Shown: one piece after another, positions 46,001 to 58,300 of the stretch
Numbering within the stretch: position 1 is the stretch's first letter
Layout: every line of letters begins with the position of its first letter
Origin: Mesostigma viride
Taxonomy: Eukaryota > Streptophyta > Mesostigmatophyceae > Mesostigmatales > Mesostigmataceae
Assembly: GCA_009746045.1 (NCBI GenBank)
Contig: RPFO01001512.1
Coordinates: 21,001-85,000 of the forward strand
Direction: 5' to 3'
DNA length: 64,000 nt
Notes under the pieces: model-generated
Seen by the model: the letters and a program-made list of their open reading frames with translations, nothing else
What the model was told of the DNA's origin: nothing
Database searches by the model: none
Position numbers and translations under genes: made by a program

Positions 46001-47259
46001 CCATCTATAGGCCAAACCACTCGCACGTCATCCACCAGCTCTACTACACAAGCAGGGGTCGCGGTGCAAAGCCATCTATAGGCCAAACCACTCGCACGTC
46101 ATCCACCAGCTCTACTACACAAGCAGGGGTCGCGGTGCAAAGCCATCTATAGGCCAAACCACTCGCACGTCATCCACCAGCTCTACTACACAAGCAGGGG
46201 TCGCAGTGCAAAGCCATCTATAGGCCAAGCCACTCGCACGTCATCCACCAGCTCTACTACACAAGCACGGGTCGCGGTGCAAAGCTATATTGCAGACAGC
46301 TCAAGTCTTTGTTTGAGGAGTCAGTTCCCCCGGCCCCCGGCAGTCTCTGGTCTAGCGCTCACATGTCATCCACCAGCTCCACGCGAAGGCTGCGAGTGGT
46401 CACCCCAGGGAGCTCCACGCACAGGCGCAGGTCCGCCGCCGTCTCGATCACGTCCAGCCGCGGCCGCCACGGGGTGGACAGGTCACGGGGGAAGCCCTCG
46501 TGGATGATGCGCGGTTCAGGGGCGGCCTCCCCTGCAGGGACCTGGAGATCCCTGGGCATGTTCGTGGCAGCCGATGTTTGTGGCAGAGTTGTGGCGGTCG
46601 ATTGCAGCCTTGGAGCTGGCGCCACGGCAACGCTTGCGGATGCATCGGGCCGAGAAAACGTGGGCGCTGGTTCCTCTTCCGCATCTGCCTTTTGCGCGGG
46701 CCGATTGCTTGGCGAGGGCTTGGTTCCGACCGTTTTATCGGAGTGCGTTAAGGAGGACTCGTGGGGCGCATTACATGAAGTGGATGTGGGGGGCGAGGAC
46801 AGCGCCGGGCGGGATTTGGCATGAACGTCCGATTTGCCATAATGAGACTCGGGCCTGGCGAAATTAAGTCGGTTGATCTTGGGCTTCCGGAATACCGATG
46901 TCGCTGCAAGCGTCGGAGCGCGATCTTGCGAGCCCCGGCGTACGCACACGATGGCGCGACACGAGGCTCGGGCAGCGCCATCATCGTAATTACCCTGCAC
47001 GGTTCAAGAATTCATCCATGCACGCATCCAAGCCACACAAATAAGCGCATGATTAATTGCACGATTCGCAATGTCACACCGGCAAGCAATAGCCCGTAAA
47101 CAAGCCCCGACCACGCACCTCTGGTAGGGTATGGATGTAGCTGGCAGTGATATGCCGGGCTATGACATTTGTTCGCCGCAGACAGGATCGCGGCAAGAAG
47201 CTATCATCGTCGAAATTTCCGCTCGCCATTCCGCGAGCTCGTCGTCGACTGCTGCCCAA
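43024..47259 (-). CDS. Small heat-shock protein with alpha-crystallin domain (HSP20 family), 4 exons
   Basis: Exons (minus): 47259-47119, 46994-46363, 44397-44215, 43075-43024; GT-AG throughout with matching phases; about 335 aa. The N-terminal roughly 215 residues are low-complexity (Ala/Pro/Ser/Thr). The alpha-crystallin domain starts at STPWRPRLDVIETAADLRLC, continues VELPGVTTRSLRVELVDDM, LSISGDR, WKVPKTVEKEAVSAEL, and ends DGILLVVFPKTNVKAK. The split of the domain over three exons is supported by exact phase at both junctions. Members are ATP-independent chaperones that hold unfolding proteins. There is no C-terminal I-x-I oligomerisation motif. The start is uncertain: the first exon is a prediction (ATG 47259 or 47229), and it is Arg-rich. 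If it is wrong, the ORF opens near 47000. Compartment is not clear. Intron 2 holds a 13-copy minisatellite derived from the exon 2 end. Confidence 0.8.
43296..43377. repeat. 22-bp tandem repeat in HSP20 intron 3
   Basis: Nearly four direct copies of a 22-bp unit containing AGCTGCAAACGAATGTCAGG. It is simple tandem duplication with no coding meaning. Confidence 0.85.
44002..44076. repeat. Perfect 22-bp inverted repeat with telomere-like loop
   Basis: Arms 44002-44023 and 44055-44076 are perfect reverse complements (core GTCTTGGTTTCACATCAG). The 31-base loop contains TAAACCCTAAACC, nearly two units of the plant-type telomere repeat. It lies in HSP20 intron 3 and would form a stable hairpin. 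Confidence 0.9.
45372..46285. repeat. 71-bp minisatellite in HSP20 intron 2, seeded by the exon 2 donor
   Basis: About 13 tandem units of 71 bp, nearly identical (A/G variation at one site). On the gene strand each unit includes GAGCTGGTGGATGACGTGCGAG. The real exon end and donor at about 46383-46357 read GAGCTGGTGGATGAC, then AT and GTGAGC, so the unit contains a copy of the exon-intron junction, with GTGCGAG where the donor should be. Confidence 0.9.
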
Positions 47260-47354
47260 CCCCTACAAAAAGCGCCGGACAATACCTACGCTTTGAATAC
47301 GCTTGGTTGCTGCAATCAAGCTACACGAGCAGCAAAAAAGAAAGGCAGGCCACC

Positions 47355-47421
47355 ATGAAGGAAAACTTCCGTGACATCATGTCTTCTACTTCCGTTAACA
47401 GCAAAGCGGTCATTATGGGGG
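47355..47421 (+). CDS. Possible first coding exon of TRAPPC10
   Basis: ATG at 47355 in a favourable context (GCCACC before ATG) opens MKENFRDIMSSTSVNSKAVI, then MG, and ends before a GTAATT donor at 47422 in phase 1. That is the phase the 50462 exon requires (G plus TG makes Val). Against it: the residues do not match the known N-terminus of plant TRS130, and the intron would be about 3 kb. It lies only 95 bp from the predicted HSP20 start. Tentative. Confidence 0.25.
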
Positions 47422-50400
47422 GTAATTGGCTACGTCGACCGTGTTACTTGTGAACTTGGTATCTGGCCACGCGTTCTGGGGATCGTGGCATCACGTTGGG
47501 GTCATTGCAAAGGCCAACGTGGCATGGCGTTGTGCCCGTTGGAGATGTTTGCGGCTTTGCGCAACACAAAACTCTGCCATGTGTCCTGGCTTTGGTGAAA
47601 TGAGTTACTGACTTACAGTAGGGCTTTTCCCCGGCCCGGCCCGGCCCCATGATCAACCCGTACCATTCCGGCTCGGCCCCGTATAGATACCGATATAACC
47701 CCGGATATAATATACATATCGATCGTATATTGGCCCGGATGATGGCGGTCTTGCACAGACCCCAAGGCACTGAAGGCAGCCGTACAGTATAATCCTCAGT
47801 GCCGTATGGGAAAGCCTGTACTGCCGTCCAAACCGCGGGTCAAAGATCGGGAATGTGCATAGAAATCTCTGCTGCCCATGATGTGCGGCGTGAGCATTGA
47901 GCAACAACAACAACAACAACAACAACAACAGCAAGAAGGTAGAATTTCCGAGTTGCTGGCAGCTGATGCGGTGGAAGAGCTGCAGCCTGCATGAGGGTCA
48001 GCGGGTTGCGCGCATGCCAGTCGACACTAATTCTAAAGGTGGTTCTTCGCTGGTTGGCGTACCGTTAAAACTGCCGAAGTAACATGCAAATAATAGCGAG
48101 ATCAGGGCGAGATTATCGGACAACGATCAACTCGCGCATGGCGTTAGCTTGTCTGGGATGGATGCAACGGGCCCTAGTCTTCCGCGATTCTAGCCGTTTT
48201 GGTAGTTATTAGTATTCAGTAATGTATCGCGTTTCTCTGTAGCAATCCGCCCGTTAATTAGGGTTACTTAATTGCCAGTGCTGCTGGGTGAATTATAGAC
48301 GTGAAAATGAGATACCACTTGGATGAGCTCACCCATTTGAAGCAAGGCGGAAGGGGGCTCGCATTTTTTTTAATAGGACGCATTAATATTAATTTTACGC
48401 ATTAACAGACTGCCCTCAATTTGCTGTTTATCCTTCAGTGAGCGTACAGTGACAAATGCCGCACAAAGCGAAGGGAGCCATATGGTTTACTCTGGCGTGC
48501 GCTCGCGAAGGTCAATGAATGCGTAGCATATCAATTCGCGAAAAACCATGTCGCAGCAGCAACCTCCACCAGCCGTACAAGAGTCCACTCGTCGGACGAC
48601 GGCATGTCCTCCCATGCTGGTCTGCGGTAAGCCAAGTTCCCCCAAAACACAGGCAATGGGCGGCATGTTCTCTATCACCCATGACTGCTGAGCCTTACTG
48701 GTGTTTTCATGGGTTGTTGAATCAAGGTGCCACCTTCCTTGAGTTTGACCTTTCCGTTTATAGAAGCTGCCTTGCTTTCCTGGGTCTTGTGGGGCCTCCG
48801 TTTACCCCACTGTTTGCAAAAACCGTGCAACAATCAGCAGGTCCACCTGAACTACGCCTTGTCTGCTGGCAGAACTCCGTCCCTACGCATGCAATTACTC
48901 GCTGCCTATCCCTTGTCTTTCTAGTTATCCTCACCAGTTCAGTGCCATGCCTTGACAGTCTGCCAACTTGGTGGCTGTGCTATGCCCGTGATTGTAAGGG
49001 TTTCTTTACAAGAGGCGCACAACAGTGTTACTCAAGGTGTTTACTGGACCAGTTACCAACAGAGTTTTGCACAACTGCCCAAGTTCTAGTTCCGGGTGGC
49101 CTCGTCTTTCCCGTACGCTGCAGCTATGGCTCACCCGGGCATTAAACTGGGTATCCCGCCAATGCAGATAATGCTCCCTTATTAGACAACCTGTCCAGTA
49201 TTACTATGTGTCGGTTGTACTCTGGGGCGGTCTTCGTTTTCATGTTTACATGAACATGAGGAAGACCCTTTTTAGAGGACACAGGTTATAACTTGAATAC
49301 CTGGAAACATGGGCTTCGCAAGGCAGCCCCTATTCCAATGTTGTAGAATTGGCGGTCATAATTACCCACACACATTCAAGCATGCTGGCTTTCTTCCCTG
49401 ATCCAACTGCTCGCTTGCACAATCTGTGCACACTGACATAAATAGCGCACACATAAATACCGCACATCGTGCTATATATGAAAATGGGTGTGGGGGACAA
49501 ATGACTGTTATGCAGTGCCTACGTGTTGTAGGCAGCAGAGGGCTATCTTTAGCAGCGCAGTGCACTTGAGTTATAAAACACATGCCGTGGCATGCAACAT
49601 AATATTGACTATTTTAATGGCCGGAGGGCAACCATCACTGTTGGCATTGCCTATTCAACTCTCTCCCCATGGCTATTCAAGAGCCAGCCATGGACCATGC
49701 ACTACAAATGGCCTCCTCGTGTGCGCCTATTTTGGCCCTTCCGAAATCCCGTAGAGGCTTTTGTATGGTGTATATGCCCTTGCGTGCCACGGTGGGCGTC
49801 TATCATGGGCTGGGCCATAGACCATACCTCCTCATGTCCTCGCCCTCGCCCTCGCCCTCGCCCTCGCCCTCGCCCTCGCCCTCGCCCTCGCCCTCGCCCT
49901 CGCCCTCGCCCTCGCCCTCGCCCTCGCCCTCGCCCTCGCCCTCGCCCTCGCCCTCGCCCTCGCCCTCGCCCTCGCCCTCGCCCTCGCCCTCGCCCTCGCC
50001 CTCGCCCTTGCCCTCGCCCTCGCCCTCGCCCTCGCCCTCGCCCTCGCCCTCGCCCTCGCCCTCGCTCCACCCCCCGCTCCCGCTCTGGCTCTCGCCCTCG
50101 CCCTCGCCCTCGCCCTCGCTCCACCCCCCGCTCCCGCTCTGGCTCTCGCTTCTTGCTCCTTCCTCCCTGCCGCGCTCTCTCCATGCATGCTCATCCCCAT
50201 GCATTTTCCCTTTGCTTTCCAATGCCCCCGGCCTGTGGTTGGCCACCATACTGTCAACTACGCATCGTGCTGCAGTGATGCCCCGTGCTTGGCTTTTCCC
50301 ACGCGCTGGCCTGTGCTCCCCGTCTCATCATGGCCCCTGCCCCCCATGGTTTGGTGCGTCCGCCCCCCTCCCCCCTTATTGTTCTATTCCCCTCCCCCTC

Positions 50401-50461
50401 CCCTGTTGCCTTGTCCCCGCCTCTCCCATGTTGCCCTACACCCCCCCGCCCCCCCCCTCAG
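47422..50461. other. Upstream or first-intron region of TRAPPC10
   Basis: No exon with family similarity is visible between the HSP20 gene and 50462. The region has an ACA repeat at 47898-47932, ordinary sequence at 48000-49800 (including an unsupported 208-codon open frame), and the hexanucleotide array at 49836-50146. The true first exon of TRAPPC10 should lie here or just upstream. Confidence 0.45.
49836..50146. repeat. CCCTCG hexanucleotide array
   Basis: About 38 tandem CCCTCG units (49836-50064) followed by a spacer CTCCACCCCCCGCTCCCGCT, four more units, and a second copy of that spacer. It is a strand-asymmetric pyrimidine-rich tract upstream of the first certain TRAPPC10 exon. The long Pro/Ser and Arg/Pro open frames it creates are by-products. 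Confidence 0.95.
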
Positions 50462-53400
50462 TGGAGGACCTGGACGGGCTGTGGCCGTGGCTCAGGCCTC
50501 AGATCGAGGCGCGCGTCCCCCTGCGCGGCGTGATCCTGAGCAACAAGTACCACCGCAGCGCATTGGTGGACCGCTTGCCGCTGGAGTTTGTCACGTCGGC
50601 CGACCGGCGCGTCACGTGGCTGCTGGAGCGCGCGCACGACCCTGTCCACTGGTTCCGGATACCCTACGCCAAGATCTACCTGATCACATGCCAGGTGGGC
50701 GCGCGTATGCATGCATGCACGAACCGACCGCACTGATTCCACATCCCCTGCTCGAAAGTTGCATTCTTTGCTCTGTCACCTGCCAACCGGGCAAACACAG
50801 CCATGGCCCATGGCGCTGGTTATGCATGCCTTGCGCTAGATGGTTATTTACCCCATCACCTGCCAACTGGGCGCGCGAGGTGGACTGAGGGAGGCAGCCT
50901 AAGGGCCTCCCAAGCGTATATCAATGAACACGGTTTTATCCTTATACAACTGGTTTATAGCTGGTTTATTCCCTTCCTTCCATTCCTGTAACAAGGGCAC
51001 AGGCGGGCAGTGTCGAATCATGAGTCGTTCCAGACCGGTCCTGGGTGGGGCGCGTCTGGTTTGGGTGGGTGAATGGGGGGGGTTGGTGCAGTGTGCCTGC
51101 GGGGTTTCCAGGGTGGGCTGGTGTGACGGTAGCCTTCCTGCCAAGCATGAGCAGCATGGGTGCCGCTTCAGGCTGGGCTATATCCACTGCCAGGGGTGTT
51201 GGGTGACTAGCCAGCATCGCCATGGTCGCGTTCTCATTCCTGTGGTGATACGCTGCACGGCTGCCACCTTCACTGCATGATTTCTGCCATCCATTAACCC
51301 TCGCCTCACCTTGCCATTGAGTATATTTAGTATACTGCAGTGCTGTAGTGTTTCCTTTGTTTCTTTTTTCTCTCGCTTGTTTGCTTTTTATCTTGTTTCC
51401 TTCTTTCTTACTGTTATTCCTGTATTCCTTCTTCCCCTCCTTTGCCTTCCCCTCCGTCTCCCCCTCCTTTGCCTTCCCCTCCTTCTACCCCTCCTTTGCC
51501 TTCCCCTCCTTCCTTCTGGCCCTTCTTCCACCCTGCCCCCCTGGATGCATGTGCCAGCCTATTTTTTCTCATTTCCGGTCTCTTGCCTCTTGTTTTCTAT
51601 GTTTCCTCCATCTTTTTAAATCTCACGCTGCCCCCCCTTCAATGCCGCGCCCGCCAGGACGTGGAGGACCCCAAGATGCACTACCGGCAGACCATGCGCC
51701 CCAAGCTGCAGGCAATGCTGGAGCGCGAACCCGCCGAGTGGCTGCTCGTCTACGTGGTCACCCGCGCGCTGCTGGTCGCGCAGCCGCGGTCCTCCCGCCG
51801 GCTGTACGAGAAGATCAAGAACGACTTCAACGTGAAGAAGCAGAAGAAGTGAGTGGTGAAGGGGTTGGGGAAAAATATATCCAGAAGCTGAAGAAGTAGG
51901 CGGTGCTGATGATATTAGCCGCGCTTCTATGATGGCAGCAGGTGTAACGACTTCAACGTGATAAAGGTGAAGACATAAGCCATGTTCCCTTGATGGTAGC
52001 AATGGTAACAACTTAAGGTGAACAAGCACAATAAGTGAGTGGAGAAGAGGAAGAAGTAAATTAAGAAGCAGAAGAAGTAAGCAGCCGTAGCGACTTCATC
52101 GTAAAGAAGCGGAAGCAGTTAACCATGCACGTTAAACACGTTGCATCTACATGCGTATGTCTTCCCCGATGCTGGTAGTGTCAAGAGGCGCAAGAAATGA
52201 GCCTTGCACGGGGCACGATCATCAGGACACCATCATGAGGACACCACCATCAGGACACCACCATCAGGACACCACCATCAGGACACCACCATCAGGACAC
52301 CACCATCAGGACACCACCATCAGGACAGCACCATCAGGACACCACCATCAGGACACCACCATCAGGACACGATCTCCTTTCAAATTATTAATGTCTGCTC
52401 CGATGGTTAATGGCAATAATAGAACTGATGATGAGCACCATGATCGTTATCATGGCCCGTTTTATATGTATGTTATCATTTATTATATATAATATATGTT
52501 ATCATGGCCCGTTTTTTGCTTGTATCAAACCCTTCGATTTGGAGGGAAGGGCTGCCCCTGCACTCCCACTGCATCGTGCACTCGCCCTCCCTGGTCAACA
52601 CCCGCTATGCCCTGCTCTGACGGAGCCTGTCCTGCCCAGTTGTATATGGCCGTGCTCCTTGATCAATGCCCCCTTCTCTTCACCTACAACGCCCACCTCA
52701 CCATCTCTACTCATCGTGCACTCTAGTGCCACCCGTGCACGCTTCACCTGCTCTATTTCTGTTCCCGTCACTCTGCCGATGTGCCTGTGCTAGCTGGTCC
52801 TACGCCGCCGCCTATGACACCAATCTCACCAACTCCAGTCTCCACCAAGCTCACCAACTCCATCAATACTGCCTACCCCTGCTTCCCCTATTGCCACCCC
52901 CGCCCCCGCGGTGCCTTCCCCTGCTCTTTGGCTCTCCTCTTCCCCCCGTGCCCTCTCCCCCCCCCAGCCGGTGCTTCATGCTGGACGCAGGGATTGGCGT
53001 GACACAGCAAGCAGAAGTGTGGGAGGAGCTCGAGGAGCGCCTGGCCGAGGGCGTGCAGCTGGCATTCAACCAGCGGCGCATGCTGTATGAGGAGGAGGTG
53101 CGGCGGCTGTCCTCCAGCCGGCTCATGCCGGGGTGGGACTTCTGCCGCTTCTTCCTTGTCAAGGTGGGGCGCCATTGATGATCGGCTGTCATGATCTCTG
53201 CCTGCTCAGGCAGTTCCCCGGCTTGTCGTCCGCGCCTTGTTGTGTTGTCCCTACTTCTTGATGTTTCTCACCCAACAGTCAGTCATGGGGCGGCATCTTT
53301 CTGTGGGATGTATGCGTACTGCCACCTGCGTGCTGCCTGCAACTGCCCCGCTCATGCGGCTTCCCTGGGTAATGCATCGGAGGCCGATCACATTCTATTC

Positions 53401-55271
53401 TATCTCTGCGAGCAAGTTTGCAACCAGTTGCCAGTGTAAACTAAACCTTTGTTTCTGTGGCCTGCTGGGGATCCGTCTAGAGACTGCTTGTGTGTACCCG
53501 CCAGGCATTTGACATTTCTAGGGAGAAAAAGACTCCTCAAAATTGTGCAATCTAGTACACTTTTGCTTTGCAGTGGTCTGCCCTGCGTTTCCCCACCGTT
53601 GCCCCTCTCGCATTCTGCCCTGTCACCCCCGGGCACAACCTCATATGTCTGTTTGTTGCTGCTCCCCGCTGCTTTTTATGTATGCTGCTCCTCTGTCATC
53701 CCTAGCTCTCCCCCATCTCTCCCCCATCTCGCCCCCATCTCGCCCCCATCTCTCCCCCACCTCTCCCTTCCCATCCCGCCGTGCAGGAGAGCTTCGCGTT
53801 CCTGTTCGAGGCCGCCACGCTGTACGACGACGCGCTGCGCGAGTACGACGAGCTCGAGATGGTCTTCACCGAGAGCTGTGCGTACAGGTTTTACTGTATT
53901 ATCATACAGGGGGGTGGAATATATGCGGACTTTGCCAGGAGCAGTGCGTAGGGTGTGGGTTGGCCGCCGTGACGCGCATAGCCAGCGGGTGTGATGGCAG
54001 AGCCCACTGGGTTGATGCGGTCAATATTGGCTTTGTCTTTAGGCTCCTTTCTTGTGCCATCTGGACCCCGTCAGCCCGTGTTGCCACGACTCTATCCAGG
54101 GACAAACTGGCCTATACACATAGTTGTACGAATGGCCGCTGCCCCGTATGGGCGCCCACGTTGCTTGCTATCCGCCGCAGCTCACAGCGCATGTGATGCT
54201 GCTATCCGTACCCGTGTTGTACGCCTGCCACCGTACACGCGTCATCAGCGTCGGCGGGTCTATTTGCGGCCAGCGGGTTTGGCTCCCTGGAGGACGGCGA
54301 CACCAAGCTGGCGCTGCTGGAGTACTTCAAGAAACCCATCCGTCAGGCGATCGCGCGCAAGTCAGTGGTGGAGGCCGACTGTCGCCAGTACTTCTTCGCG
54401 CGGCAAGCGGTGGTGCGTGCGTGCCTGCGTGCTGGGGCAAGCGTAGTGGCCAGCCACCACTGTTCACTAAAGTCCCTCCCTCCCTCTCTCCCTCCCTCCC
54501 TCCCTCCCTCCCTCCCTCCCTCCCTGGAAGTAAAATGCGCAGCTACTGCCTGCCCACCAGGTGAAGTTTCGGTCACTGTCCTGCCTTGTGAGCCCAGTGG
54601 GCCCTAGTTGGACTGTGTTTTGTGTCTCTCGTGTGCGGTAGACTCGATTAGTTTTCAGGGAGCCATGGTTCTTCCGATTCAGGCTGTAACACCGTGCCAA
54701 GTTTGTGTCGTCTGGACAAACGCAGCGTCACTCAAGAGCACACATACTTGTGTGTGGCATGTGCGCGTTTTTGTGTGCCTTCCCCTTCTTTCCGTCACCT
54801 CCCTGTTCGCTCCGCAAACCGTCCTTCGCCAGCAACTGTTGGCCAATCCTGCTGCACCTACTGGCACCCATGAAACCTGATTGCTTGGTATCCGTCTCTT
54901 CCTGGGTCTGCGTGCGCAGCTGCTGATGGCGCTGGACCAGCCGCTGGAGGTGGTGGAGCGAGGCATCACGCTCATCCGCACGCTGGGGCATGGCTTCCGC
55001 CTGCGCATGGTAGGGTACCCATGCCCTCCCCTGCTCGCATCGCCCGCTACAGCTTTTTGCTATGGAAAATGCAGAACCCCACAAGCTCACTGTCCTTGCC
55101 ATGGCTAGGAAGCCCTTTTCCTTGATGCTTTTATAATATAAGTAGGTGCCGTAATAGGCTTGTTATGGTAGGTGCAAGTTAATTACGTAACAAGTGGGCA
55201 ACTTGGTACAAGTTTGTCGCTTTCCAGGTAAGCGTCCCCTTGTACAGGTGTGACATGCACAGAAGGGTGCG

Positions 55272-55319
<48 letters not shown>

Positions 55320-58300
55320 GAGGTACGCGCCTTTGGCCATCGCGTAACCGCCGACTATATATATCAACTACACTTATTGCTGTGTACTGTGAATTGGCAA
55401 GGAAAAATGGCAAGCACTACCTCATGCATGTTGGCTAGCGGTGAGAAAATGGACAGCCGATGTTGTCCACGCTTGTATAAATGGCTTGGCTGATCTTGCA
55501 GCGTCGGCGTTCCTTGGAAAGGGATGCATCCTCCTTGACATCCGCTGTTGGTCTTTCATAATTGATCTTTGTTTTTTTCTCTGTTCAATGGCAACAGGCT
55601 GGCTCCATGGACGGCACGGTGGAGGGCTGGGTTCTCTCGGCCTGCCTCTCACTGGGGGCGCTCGCGGGGGAGCATCTGCAGGCGCTAGAAGCCAGCTCGC
55701 GCGGCCGCAAGGAGCAGGAGCGCGCGCACATGCACCGCCTGCTGGGAGACATCTACGCGTTTGCGCGCCAAAAGGTAGGCGGTTCCCCTTGATGGGGATG
55801 CTATTGGGGGGCCTGGGCGATTTTAGTCTCTTCCTGGCGCTGAAGGGTAGGTAGTCACCCTTTGGCGGGCCTGAGGTGGCTTGGGTATTGTCTACGTAAG
55901 AGCAGATACTTGGAAGAAGTAAAGTCATCGCCGTGCCTGAGATGGTGCGTGTGCCAAATGTTGCGGTGAATTTTGCGAAATTTGTGTGTCTTGGACAACC
56001 CCAGGCGTGTTGCATGGTGAGAAGTCACAAGGAGGGAGGAGGGAACTACCTACGTGGCTGGAAATAGAGCCTCGAGTTTATCAGAACGTGCGTTTTTACA
56101 ACCCTGGCCCAATGAGCTAACGCGCTGTGCTACAGAACGTCTCCACTGGTGTGCAACTCAGCCAAGGCCGCACCAGCTCTGCGCTTCCGACTCTCAAACC
56201 CACATCACGCCGTGATCTCGACTTGACTTCCACGCTGCCCAATCCCTAACGACCCCCTCGCCACCCCCTCCCCATGCCCGCACCCTATCTCACATCACAT
56301 CCTCATCAGGCTCTCATGTGCTCTCACTGCGTTCCACGCGTTGCCCTCACAACGCTCTCACCACCCACCCATGGCAGCTGCTGGTGCTGGGCGTGCTGTG
56401 TGGCTTCGTCGACGAGTCATGGGTGGCCGCGCTCAACATCACGCTGCTGCACGCGGGGTCCTCTGCGTAAGTGACCACACCCTACCAGCAGACAGCCAGG
56501 AGCGGCCAGGAGCAGTCCTTGTCGTGAACACTGCCGGGCGCAGGCGTGCAGATCTCTGGATGCCCACAGGCCCGGTGCTTGAATTTTTAATAACCATGAG
56601 CTGGTCGAGAGCTCGGATTTTCAAGTGCTTGGATCGGTCATGTGTTTCAAAACAAGGTTGCTTTTCCCCCGGCAATGCTGTGATTGCCGTTCAGATGGGC
56701 AACTTCAGCATCGCCTTCTGCCCAACTTAGCAGCCTCGCTTTGAGCTCCCTTGGCTGCATGTTTTTTCAGCTCCCGCACTGCCCAGCGCGGCTGGCTCTC
56801 CATGGCTGTTTGCTGGTGGCACTTAAGTCTGGCACGGGACGCGGTGATTGCTTTCCTTTTATTTCATTCGACTGCTGACAAGCCACACCACGCGACGCCC
56901 CGCTCCTTCCACGGGCTGTTTTCATGCCCTGTGTCACGTGGTAGGCTGCGCGTTCCTCGCATCCCACCCTCCCCTTCGCTTGACGTGTTCGCACTTGCCA
57001 TGGCTTTGCTGTTGTTGCTTCCCATCCCAGTGTCCACTGTCTTGTCATTGCCTTGCCATGGTCGTGTCATTGTCTTATCATTGCTTGCCATTGCCTTGCC
57101 ATGGTCGTGTCATTGTCTTATCATGGCTTGCCATTGTCTTGCCATGTCACCACGGTGCCCTCCTGACGGATGAACGGATGCAGGGAGTTCTTGAGAGGGG
57201 GTTACCTGGGCTCCCCGACGGCAGGGGTCAACGTGAAAGTAAGTTCCCTGGGCATCATCGAATCTCTGCACGGCCGCCCTTTCTCTTTGTGGGCTGTAGC
57301 TGCATCCTTTGCCACCAGGTATGAATAATTGCCAGGGATATATATATATATCATATATATATTGCGACGAGGGATGAACAATTGTTAGCCTTCCAGGCCT
57401 TATTGTTGTAGTTTTGACAGTGTTCTGCCTTCGTACCAAGATGTGATGCATGGGCTTGTGTGCTGGCTTCGCTGACAGTGACCTAGATGTCGCAACACAT
57501 CCAGATACTGCCTGCCTGCCGTACTAGGGGTTCACTGTAGTATTTCTTGGGGTTCACTTTACTATCGCGCAGCATGTGCATGCCAAAGAATGCGGCTGCT
57601 GCGGTGTGTAGGCTTGGATGGGTTCAACAGTGACAATCTTCAAAGAAGTGCCTCGTTGAAAGGCTTGGCCCATCGAAGGCAGATGGTTAAAGTCACACTT
57701 CACACAATAATACGCCTATCTCTAATAATAATACGCCTATCACTTCACACAATAATACGCCTATCGCACGCGGTCGTATTCACCCACAAAGAACACAATA
57801 ATACGCCTATCGCACGCGGTCGTATTCACCCACAAAGAACACAATACTACGCCTATCGCACGCGGTCGTATTCACCCACAAAGAACACAATAATACGCCT
57901 ATCGCACGCGGTCGTATTCACCCACAAAGAACACAATAATACGCCTATCGCACGCGGTCGTATTCACCCACAAAGAACACAATAATACGCCTATCGCACG
58001 CGGTCGTATTCACCCACAAAGAACACAATAATACGCCTATCGCACGCGGTCGTATTCACCCACAAAGAACACAATAATACGCCTATCGCACGCGGTCGTA
58101 TTCACCCACAAAGAACACAATAATACGCCTATCGCACGCGGTCGTATTCACCCACAAAGAACACAACAATACGCCTATCGCACGCGGTCGTATTCACCCA
58201 CAAAGAACACAATAATACGCCTATCGCACGCGGTCGTATTCACCCACAAAGAACACAACAATACGCCTATCGCACGCGGTCGTATTCACCCACAAAGAAC

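Noticed and set aside
48519-49145. A 208-codon open frame upstream of TRAPPC10
   Set aside because: Its composition is not protein-like, no motif or splice context supports it, and it probably lies in an intron or intergenic DNA.
49592-50736. Long Pro/Ser, Arg/Pro and Gly/Glu open frames across the CCCTCG array
   Set aside because: They come from the hexanucleotide repeat. Only the last part in one frame is real, as the TRAPPC10 exon at 50462.
53860-53960. A further junction duplication at the TRAPPC10 exon ending 53877
   Set aside because: AGAGCTGTGCGTACAGG and GGAGCAGTGCGTAGGG (about 53940) share only 12 or 13 positions, which is too weak to count with the others.
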